Source: Neoarius graeffei
Taxonomy: Eukaryota > Chordata > Actinopteri > Siluriformes > Ariidae
Length of the DNA: 64,000 nucleotides
Assembly: GCF_027579695.1 (NCBI RefSeq)
Contig: NC_083577.1
Span: 33,796,698-33,860,697 of the forward strand
Direction: 5' to 3'
The translations under genes and the position numbers were made by a program. The notes under the pieces were generated by a model. It did no database searches. It was given only the letters and a program-made list of their open reading frames with translations, and was not told where the DNA came from. This document shows, one piece after another, positions 34,201 to 45,800 of this stretch. Position 1 is the first letter of the stretch. The number at the start of each line of letters is the position of its first letter.

Positions 34201-37200
34201 ATTGTTGCTCAGTGTTCTCCTGATGGTGGACTCATGAACATTAAAATTAGCCAATGTGAAAGAGGCCTTCAGTTGCTTCGAAGTTACCCTGGGATCCTTT
34301 GTGACCTCGCCAACTATTACACACCTTGCTCTTGCAGTGATCTTTGTTGATCAACCACTCCTGGGGAGGGTAACAATGATCTTGTATTTCCTCCATTTGT
34401 ACACAATCTGTCTGACTGTGGATTGGTGGAGTCCAAACTCTTTAGAGATGATTTTGTAACCTTTTCCAGCCTGATGAGCATCAACAACGCTTTTTCTGAG
34501 GTCCTCAGAAATCTCCTTTGTTTGTGCCATGATACACTTCCACAAAAGTGTTGTGAAGATCAGACTTTGTAAATCCCTGTTCCTTAAATAAAACAGGGTG
34601 CCCACTCTCACCTGATTGCCATCCCATTGATTGAAAACACCTGACTCTAATTTCATCTTCTAATTAACTGCTAGTCCTAGAGGTTCACATACTTTTGCCA
34701 CTCACAGATATGTAATATTGGATCATTTTCCTCAATAACTAAATGACCAAGTATAATATTTTTGTTTCATTTGTTTAACTGGGTTCTCTTTATCTACTTT
34801 TAGGACTTGCGTGAAAATCTGATGATGTTTTAGGCCATATTTATGCAGAAATATAGAAAATTCTAAAAGGGTTCACAAACTTTCAAGCACCACTGTCCGC
34901 AAACCTTTGGCCACAGAGTGTGTAATATTAACATGTAGAAACAAGCACCAAGTCTTTTGTCAGCTGAGGCATTTGTTCTTGGCTATGCACAGACAGACTG
35001 GCCTATCCTTCATTTATATGGAAGCATTTATTTCATCATAATTGAATGATTAGTTTTATTTGTCTTAATTTATTAAGTTTGTGTTGGCTTGCTTTCTTTT
35101 TCATAATCTTTAATTAATGCCAATAATATAAAATGACTGGTTTCACAAAATGTTCTTGATGGTGTTCTTAATCCCTGACCTAGTGAACTAGCATGAGGAT
35201 GTGCTTCTGATAGACTCCAAAGCTCTTTTATAAGTATGTCTTATTAAAACAGGAAGGATAAGGGTCTGTTGAATACTGCAAATAACAAAACTATTTCTTA
35301 TATTCCTCACATAAAAGTGCAATAATCCATGCAAATTAGATGACTTGTAGTTGGTCTAGTTGAGTTTTACATGAGTTAGTCTTCTTATCTGTAAATTTAC
35401 AAACACTCAGGAGCATAAGTAGGATACAAACCGTTTTCCGAAATTACAGGCTTTTCATGAACACCAGTTTCTTGTGTAAACACTCATTTAAAAGATTTTA
35501 TGAATAAATCCAGTCATATCTAGTAGCTTGATAAATGAGGCCCATTGTGAGGATATGATCCTGATTTGGTCCTGATGAATTATAGCTTGTGGACAGTAGT
35601 TTTTGAATGCAAGCTGATGCAGATAACAGACTTAAAGTGCTTCTGAAGTACAGTGCATTCTGCATAATTTAATTTAATAATTTATTAAATAATAAAATTG
35701 TCTCAACTTTTTCTTCTCCATGTTCAGTTAATTTCCATATTTTATTTTATTATTATTTTTTGCATGTACCTCTCTTTGTCAGTGAAGGGTATAGCTTCAA
35801 ATAAAGCCTGTAGTCTACTACTGGCGATCACCACCCGGGGACTAGCATAAGGCATGATAACCTCCTTCACCTGAAGAAATACAAAAAGAAGAAGATACCA
35901 CTGTACTGGACTATAATAGTAATACATGTACAAAAAAAAAAATCTATCTAGGATTTTGAGTGGCAAAAAGGTATCAATACATTTTCTTTTGTGGTTCAGG
36001 TTTAATTTCTTTATATTTGCACAAACATGCAATAACTGTAAGCTAATTTTGTGTTTGAGTGACAAATGCATTAACCCGATCTGTCACTGCCATTTTTAGT
36101 AATTTACCTTTGACTGAGATTAATGAAGAAAAGGAATTGGTTGAGAATGAGTAATCATAGCCATGGGAAGATACATTATATGGCCAAATGTATGTGGACA
36201 CCTGAGAATCACATACATATGTGCTTGCTGAACATCACATTCTAGATTGAGTCCCCACTTTGCTGTTATAATGACCTCCACTCTTCTGGGAAGGCTTTGC
36301 ACAAGATTTTGGAACATGACTATGGGGGTTTGTGTTCATTCAGCCACACAAGCATTAGGTGGGGTTTACATTAGACCGTATCAGCGGATCATCAGATTAA
36401 CGTTTTTAAAAACGATTCGCGTGCACACAGCAAAGCCAATACACGATTCGCGTGCACACAGCAACGCCAATACACGGATACGCTAATCACATGACTAATT
36501 CGGCACGCAAGTTGAAATGTGTCAGTGCGGCTCATCGCTTCCTCCTCAGCGGCTGCGCTCCAAATCACTCCGCCCTGAACAGCGAGTGCCCTCTGGAGGG
36601 TGCGCACTCCGGCCCTGCGCAGCTCACAGAGTGCGCGAGTGAAGCGCACGAGCAGTGATTCGGGACTGAGCCGCTGTGCGCAAGTCACTTACCACTTGCA
36701 AGTGGAAGGATGGCAAGCCTAAAGACAATCATAACTACACAATGGGCAGTATTTGCATCAGTATTTGCAGTATTTTCATACTTTTATACTCTTTAATGAA
36801 AGGTGATACAAGGCGGAAGTCCGCGCCGTTTTTCAGCAGTCGCGTCACATGACCAACGCCAGCGAATCAGGAAGGTGGATGTCACAGTGACGTTGTCCAA
36901 TGACGACGCCAGCTAGAGCTCAGCACAGCGTATCTGTATATTCTCAATGTTTACACAGCACCGGACCAGACACGATCTGGATTGAATATGTGGACCCTGG
37001 CGGATTCCCGTTTCCTGGCGTTTCCAGGCGTTTTAATGTAAATGGACAGTGCATCCGCGAAGAAAACGAGACAGATACGGTCTAATGTAAACTTGGCCTT
37101 AGTGAGGTTGGACAATGAGGTCAGGCAAGGGAGGCCTGGTGCACAGTAAGCATTTCAATTCATCACAAAGGTGTTCAGTGGGGTTGAGCTCAGGGCTCTG

Positions 37201-40200
37201 CGTAGGTCACTCAAAGTCCTCCAGTCCAGTCTTGGAAAACCATGTCTTCATGGAGCTTGCTGTGTGCATGGGGCACCATCATGCTAGAACAGGTTTGGGC
37301 CCTTTAGTTCCAGTAAATGGATATCTTAATGCTATAGCACACAAAGACAATCTAGGCAATTGTGTTTTTTCCACTTTTTGGCAACAGTTTGGAGAAGGAA
37401 CGCATATGGGTATGGTTGTCAGGCGTCCACATACTTTTGGCCAAATGTTGTACGTTATGATGAGGAGACATTCTTGTCCAAAAGGTACCCCAAAATTTTT
37501 GACAGGCAGTGTCCTTCATGTTCTCACCTCTTCACAAATGCTGCTCAGTTTGTCCCCACAGGAGCCATAATGCAGTCTGAACTCATCAGTGTAGCCCAGA
37601 AGAGCAATACAGCCATGAGGCTTCAACACACGTGCTGCCTCCTTCAGGAAACGCTCAGTATCGAACCAGTGAGCTGCAGATGCCGCAGTCAGTAAATCCA
37701 CAGAACCATCAGGAAATGGCAGCTCCTCGGCTGGACCTGACCTGTGATGAGCACAATGGCAGGACATACAAGTAGCATCAACTCTCAATATCATTCAGAC
37801 TTTATATTTCTTAATCTACCTGTTTGTGTTATAATAACCTGGGTGTAACATTTGGTCGCACCACTTTGTCAAAGTGTAGCTAAAGAAGTTCATATTGTCA
37901 TGACAAATTTAAACGATTCCTGGTGCACAATGTATCATCATCTCCTCACATTAAACTTTTCACATAAATTCAAGAAGAGGCAGCAGAAAATGCTTCACTG
38001 CAGACCTGTAGGTGACATTTGCAAACCCTGGCACTGCCTTGGCTTCCTCCACCTGGCACTCGCTGACATCAATGCCCACAACTTTCTGGAAGTGAGGGGC
38101 CAGCAGACGAGTGTTCTGTCCCGTCCCACAGCCTAGGTCCACTGCAAGTTCATGAGGAGGTCCTTTCTACCAAACAAACCATATTTATATTTACTCATTT
38201 TACAGACACTGATATCCAATGTGATTTACCACTGAGGTGAGCAGAAGTTGGTTTCATATGTTGCTCAATGGTGTGGCTCAGTAGCACAGCGATGCTGTCA
38301 TTATTTGAGGCCACACCAATTCGATTAGTTCTTTCTCGGAATCGCCACTTGAAGAAAATGCAAAATGAAAAAAATAAAATAAAATCAAAATCAAACTCCC
38401 ACCAACAGAAAAACATCGTGGCTGATGGTTCAAAATACTGAAGACTGCAGGTTGAGGTCACGTGACATCGAAAACCAATCAAATCGCCCCTTTCACTTTA
38501 GATAAAGACTTGTGGAAGAAACATGCCTGTGGAGGGGAATCCTGCAAAGCCTGTGTTTGTGATTGTTAGGATATTCAGCGAACAGAAGCGTAAAATCTTT
38601 GACAGGTGTGTCGAAATTCAAGAGGGGGAAAACTTTGCACAGTTGTACTCAAGATGCCGTGAGCTTGTTACCCTGCGATGTGCCAACTTAGACAACAACT
38701 CTGTGGAGGTGGGTTTGATTTATATACATTTCATTAATTGATGTGAGGGGCAAACAAAAAATCATTCGAAGTATTTAGCCATCAGAAGTAGCCTACTCCT
38801 GGTCAAATCTTTTTTTCTGTGCATTGTAGATGTTCAATTGACTGTAATTCAATCGTTTATTTAGCCTATCTGTTTACTGGTTTGCCTGATAAAAGACGTG
38901 CAGCCAGAGCTAGCCCTGCTGACAAGGACAATACATGACACAAATTTACTGTAGGCCTACTGGGTTTATTCCCTTGTTCATTTTTTCTGGGTAGCATCCC
39001 TCTTGAGCAGGGCTGCTGACTGTTATGTAGTGAGCGTGAGACACACATGTATGACTGCCCTCTCATGCCCTCACGCAACACACCTCCTGTTTCTCATGCA
39101 AAAAAATCTGCTCTTACTCTAGCCCGATTCACCTAACTGCACGTTGATGAATATTCATCTCGGTTAAATTGATCGCGGAGTTTTAGTCACATAGGCTACC
39201 GTCGGCATATCTGGTGAAACAGCGCGATCTTGTCGCTCTAATGCTATTAGTCACTCGTTGCTGTGATAAACTGTTTTCGTGACAGAAAAATGAGTTTGAA
39301 TGAATTTGCACCTTCTGAATGACTCTCAATACGTCATTAAGAGAGATCGAGTCATGGGCTAATGCCAACAAGCTCTTCCTAAATGAGAAGAAGACAAAGG
39401 TCCTGACGATCACGGGCAAGCGCCTTGCTTCGAAGACAAGTGTAGAACTGTGCGTTAAGGCGGGCAATAGCGCCACAGCACTAGATAATGTCTCAAGTGC
39501 AACATTACTTGGACTTGATATAGATAGTGAACTTTCGTTTCACGAACATGTAGAAAAAAAATATGTAAAAAAAGTGGCCTCCCGTATTGCAATTCTAAGG
39601 AAAATAAGATCGTTTTTGCCGTTAGCACAACGTAAACAATACTATAATGCTTTAATTCAACCAATCATTAATTATAGTAGTGCAGTATGGTCTGAGTGCG
39701 ATAAAGAATGTCTAAATCAAATTCTTAAATTACAGAAGCGCGCTGCCAGAGTTATTCTTTTCGCAGAACCGCGAGCATCATCTGTGGAACTGTTTAATAG
39801 ACTTGGATGGATTCCAGTACACGAACAGTTTAAGATAAACAAATGCGCTCTTGTTCATAAGCGGATTTATGGTAACGTTCCTACCTTTTTAAGTGAGCAA
39901 CTTGTTCTAAATAGCTACGTCAATAAAAGACGCATGCGCTATGCTGATCTTAATCTTCGCTGCCCGAAATACAGAAAGGAGACAGAAGGCGGGCGCACTT
40001 TTTCTGTTTCTGCTACCCGCCTTTGGAATACTCTCCCTCTCTCTACAAGGCAAATCGAACAGCTTATGCCCTTTAAGGAATTTCTCAGAGAGCGGGCGTT
40101 TTCTGAGCAGCGTCTTTTATATCATTTTGTAATATAATTTTATAATAATTTCTTATTTATATCTATTAATATGATTATCGTATTGTTTTTATTGTAATTT

Positions 40201-42848
40201 AGTGTAAATAGTTTTTATAGTTTATATTGTATACATTTATTTTAGGGAGGGCCACAAGTTCATTAGCATCGCTATTTAGTGCTACCCTCATTATAAAATA
40301 GTCTGAAAAAAAAAGCCTACAGTAAATAAGATAAACTATTAAAAGAACCATATGAAATGTGTAACAATAATGTATTGTCTTTGGCTACGTTCACACTGCA
40401 GGCTGAAGTGACTCAAATCCGATCTTTTTGCCCATATGTGACCTGTATCCGATCTTTTATTGACAATATGAACGACACAGATCCGATTTTTTCAAATCCG
40501 ACCCAGGCCGTTTGGATATGTGGTCCTAATTCCGATTCCTATCCGATCTTTTCATATGCGACTTCAGTCTGAACCGCCAGGTCGCATTCATCCGACTTAC
40601 ACGTCATCAACAAGCCACAAACGTCACTATTCTGCGCTGAAGTAGGCGGCGGGTCTCTCAAAAAAGTTACAACAACATGGCGCATAATCACGGGCGCAGA
40701 TAGAGGGTGGGACTCGTCCCACCCAGATTTAAATTCACCTCGTTCGGTCCCCCCCACTTATAGGGAGGAAAAAACGTCCATGCTGTCTTTCTTTGCATAA
40801 GGCAAACCTCACGGAAAAATCAAAAGACTAATTACCATTCGGTTTATTGAGGTGCACAGCAGTGTATACATAGTTGCAACAACTCACATAAAACAAAACA
40901 AAGACTGATATTCGGTTGGTTGAGCTGCGCAGACTGCACAGGTTGCGAGCTCGAGCTTGGTTGCTATGGTTACTAACAACAAGTTTGACAGGCATATCGG
41001 GTTTGGGGTTGGTTTGCTGGCAGCTTTGTCCCCCCCAGTTTTTTGTCCCTCCCAGTTCAAAAAACGTATCTGCGCCCCTGCGCATGACATCAATGCGAGG
41101 GACGCTTCGGGCTGTGAAGGTTCTGAATCTTCTCAATGGAAGGACGCAGAGGTTAGGGAGCTGATTTCCATTTGGGGGGATGCAGCTATTCAAGCTAGAT
41201 TGGATGAGTCATACCGCAACCGGGCGGTTTTACTTCCGTAAACACTGGCCATGCTCACTGCGTGTGACGTCGTCGTATCCTGCAATGCGCATGCGGAACA
41301 CTTTTAGGTCGCTTTTCGTTCATACTGAGGATCACATACAAGTCGCATATATTTGTTAATGTGAACGACCTCACAAAAAAAATCGGATTTCACAAAAAAA
41401 TTGGAATTGAGCATTAAGCCTTGCAGTGTGAACGTAGCGTTTGTTTTGTTTCTCTATTATGAAAGCCCTCTATTTCCACCGCTAATTTTACCATCAGAGC
41501 ATTTTTTAAATTTTATTTTTATTTCGCTCGCTCGCTTCATATTTTTCCTGAAAAAATCTGTGAACCAACTAATTAAATTGGTGTGGCCTGAACTCACTAC
41601 CTTAAGCCACCACAACCGAACTGCAGTAGAACTGAAAATGTGTGTGAAGCAGATCCAGTGTGTCAGGAATTGCAGATGGAGGTGGTTGCAAGAGCAGGTA
41701 TGCTTATTTACAGTGAAACAAATACAACAAAAAGACAATGAAACAGGAAATATAATATGAACTAGGTAAGACAGTAACATGAACATGATACAATAAGTGT
41801 GACAACAACAAGAGTGTATTCCAAGTTCATGCCTTAGTGACAAACTGGGGTATGTTAAATCAGAGCAAGTGGTAACCCTCCTAATAAAAGAGCCTGATGC
41901 CTTCATTCTCTAAGCAAAACAAAGCCATGGGGCTCTTTTATTAGGAAGGTTACCACTTGTTCTGAGTTAATTTACCCAGGCTTGTCACTAAACCACATAC
42001 TTGAAATACCCCATGGTGTACTATACGATGCGTGACTTAAATACTCATGCTAATTGGACAACAATATGATGCAGTTGATTGTAGTCATGTGACAAGGTGT
42101 CTTCATGGTCACAGCTAACCACCCTTGGTAGTCATTAATTCAGCATCCCCCATGACCCTGATGGATAAGCGCTATAGAGAGCGTGCATGTGACATCACGT
42201 GATATTTGTTTATCTGCCATCTTGGGCGGCAAGGCCGCGCATAGAACTTAGACGAACCCGTTCTAATTATCAAGTGTGTGGGAGTAGATCTTTCAAGAAT
42301 GGTTATATCTTGTTCAGCATTTGGTTGTACCAATAGACAGGGCCAAAAGGAGGGCCTGTCATTTTATAGATTCCCCGCAGACAAGGAGAGACGCACAAAA
42401 TGGGTGTCCGCTGTGCGAAGAGAAAACTGGTACCCCAGTTCTACCAGCCGAATTTGTAGTGAACACTTCATATCAGGTAGGTGTAATCTTCTAATTCAAT
42501 ACTCCTAGTACATCTGTTAAGTTGATTTTCGGATTGAATGATAACTGCATACTTAGAAACTAGACAGTACAGTGTTTGCGTCCGTCAGTCCGCTTGATCT
42601 CTAATGTTTAAAATGGCTATGCCTAGCCCTACTACCCTGGCCTAGTCTATGACAATCTTTTATCTTTTTGGCTCATATATGCCTTTGAAAGGCCAATCCA
42701 TAGTAGGGATGGCGAAAACTAAAAAAAAATCTTGACCGACCACCGAGCCTCATTAGCCGGTTAAAGTCGGTTAACCTACGAGTTTAAACAGGGATGCAAA
42801 CGGCGGATGCCGCCTTTTTCACGGCTGAATTGTGCAGATCTGATTTTT

Positions 42849-42879
<31 letters not shown>

Positions 42880-45800
42880 GCGTTGGAGTGTCTGAATAAT
42901 TTCATCAGAATAAATTCTGTATTAAAATTACTAAATAAGCAAATGCTGTTACAGTCCATGAAGCATAGGAAGTACAAGAAGAAAACAGTAAATCAGAAAG
43001 CTGCGCACGTTTTCACGGAAGCTGCGCAAATGTGCGCAGCTTTCTGATTTACTGTTTTCTTCTCATACTTTAGAGTTTAGATTTCGAACATTCCTACGAT
43101 AAAACGTCCTGCATAGTCTCTTTATGATAAACGTCTTAATGCCACTTACCCGTGAGGTTATCAAGTAGACTTCCTTCTTCGGAACCTTCCAGAGGTATAG
43201 CTGGGATACCCATCCCGCAACAAAATATTTATAAGCTTCCAGGCTCTTGTAAGCTTTGAGGGCTTTGCCAGTGTAACACGATTCACGATTAACAAGAAAA
43301 TTGTAAATGTCGTGGTAGGCCAGATCGGGCAAATCGCTGGCACTGCAGCTCCGAATTTCCCTGAACAAGGATTGCGGCAAGTTGTACGGATCTGCAATCC
43401 CCAACCTGGAACACTTTTCCACATAACGCTGCCTCACGTCACCTTCAAGGTGCTGAACAAACTTAGACAAGTAATCGCGCGATGTAGATGGGTTTTTTTC
43501 AGAATTTTCTTGGGGATTACTCCCTGGATCCATTACGCTCACGCAAGGTAAACAATCCTGATGCCGTCCAATATGGCAGAGTACACACATGCGGGTCACG
43601 TGACTGCACATCCTCTATAGATAATGGATGAATGAATGAATGAATGAGTAGTAAATATGTCATTTATACAACAATTATTTTTTTTTTATTCTAATAATAC
43701 TTTTTTAAAAATTAGCTTGAAAGGATTTGATTTGGCTCTACTGTAGGAGAAAACATTGTTTCAATATTTTAATAGCACCAAACTGTAAAGCATTATAACT
43801 CCAAAATCTTGCATTTTACATGAAGAAAATATTTTCTGAATGTTGCTGATTTACACACTTATTTATAAATTAAGAAAAAATAAACTAGTCATCTATATAC
43901 AGTGGTGCTTGAAAGTTTGTGAACCCTGTAGAATTTTCTATATTTCTGCATAAATATGACTTAAAACATCATCAGATTTTCACACAAGTCCTGAAAGTAG
44001 ACAGTGAGAACCCAGTTAAACAAATGAGACAAAAATATTATACTTGGTCATTTAGTTATTGAGGAAAATGATCCAATATTACATATCTGTGAGTGGCAAA
44101 AGTATGTGAACCTCTAGGATTAGCAGTTAATTTGAAGGTGAAATTAGAGTCAGGTGTTTTCAATCAATGGGATGACAATCAGGTGTGAGTAGGCACCCTG
44201 TTTTATTTAAAGAACAGGGATCTATCAAAGTCTGATCTTCACAGCACATGTTTGTGGAAGTGTATCATGGCACAAATTTCCCTGAGAGAACCCTCCCAAA
44301 GGGATCAATAAAGTTCTATCTAATCTAATCTAATCAAACAAAGGAGATTTCTAAGGACGTCAGAAAAAGCGTAGTTGATGCTCATTAGGCTGGAAAAGTT
44401 AAAAAAAAAAATCTCTAAAGAGTTTGGACTCCACCAATCCAGAGTCAGACAGATTCTGTACAAATGGAGGAAATACGAGACCATTGTTACCCTCCCCAGG
44501 AGTGATCGACCAACAAAGATCACTCCAAGAGCAAGGCATGTAACAGTCGGCGAGGTCACAAAGGACCCCAGGGTAACTTCTAAGCAACTGAAGGCCTCTC
44601 TCACATTGGCTAATGTTAAATGTTCATGGGTCCACCATCAGGAGAACACTGAGCAACAATGGTGTGCATGGCAGGGTTGCAAGGAGAAAGCCACTGCTCT
44701 CCAAAAAGAACATTGCTGCTCGTCTGCAGTTTGCTAAAGATCACGTGGACAAGCCAGAAGGCTATTGGAAAAATGTTTTGTGGACGGATGAGACCAAAAT
44801 AGAGCTTTTTGGTTTAAATGAGAAGTGTTATGTTTGGAGAAAGGAAAATACTGCATTCCAGCATAAGAACCTTATCCCATCTGTGAAACATGGTGGTGGT
44901 AGTATCATGGTTTGGGCCTGTTTTGCTGCATCTGGGCCAGGACGGCTTGCCATCATTGATGGAACAATGAATTCTGAATTATACTAGCGAATTCTAAAGG
45001 AAAATGGATTGTCCATGAACTGAATCTCAAGAGAAGGCGGGTCATGCAGCAAGACGACGACCCTAAGCACACAAGTCGTTTTACCAAAGAATGATTAAAG
45101 AATAAAAAGTTAATGTTCTGGAATGGCCAAGTCAAAGTCCTGACCTTAATCCAATCGAAATGTTGTGGAAGGACCTGAAGCGAGCAGTTCATGTGAGGAA
45201 ACCCACCAACATCCCAGAGCTGAAGCTGTTCTGTACGAAGGAATGGGCTAAAATTCCTCCAAGCCGGTGTGCAGGACTGATCAACGGTTACCGGAAACAT
45301 TTAGTTGCAGTTATTGCTGCACAAGGGGGTCACACCAGATACTGAAAGCAAAGGTTCACATACTTTTGCTACTCACAGATATGTAAGATCATTTTTCTCA
45401 ATAAATGACCAAGTATAATATTTTTGTCTCATTTGTTTTGTCTCATCTGCTCTCCTCTCCCTTTTTCCCTACTTGTGCTTCTGTCTCGTCTCATCTGTCT
45501 ATACTTTTGAGAGACTCTCTTCCCACTGCTCTCTAAACTAAAAAAAAAAAATCATGGAATTGATAAACTGGTCTCCTAACGAAATTGACACAGTTTCTTG
45601 ATGAGAAGCCTGGGTTCAGGGGAACCTGCCTGTCCTGGTGGAATGTTTTTCCGTGGAGGACACTGAAGACATCTACCTATTCGGAACCATGATTACAGGA
45701 CTTTTGCTGATTGGATTAGGCATTGCCCTGGTTTATCGAGGAAATCAGACAACGGTGACAGCTGTTCAAAGCCCCATAAAGCTGCCCGACATGACTGTAG

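Larger units (their letters stand above)
42171..43620. mobile_element. remnant of a two-gene THAP/YqaJ DNA transposon
   Basis: The two ends resemble each other in inverted orientation: CTATAGAG, GTGCATGTGACATCACGTGA and CTGCCATCTTGGGCGG on the left; CTATAGAGG, CAGTCACGTGAC and CTGCCATATTGGACGG on the right. A THAP exon on plus points inward from the left, and a YqaJ-type exon on minus points inward from the right. Some fish transposon groups (for example ISL2EU-like) encode a transposase plus a YqaJ-like nuclease. The centre is replaced by unrelated repeat ends and a T/G homopolymer block. Confidence 0.55.

Noticed and set aside
41457-41906. 149-codon minus-strand frame in intron 1
   Set aside because: No recognisable domain, it crosses the fold-back at 41837, and composition is low in complexity.
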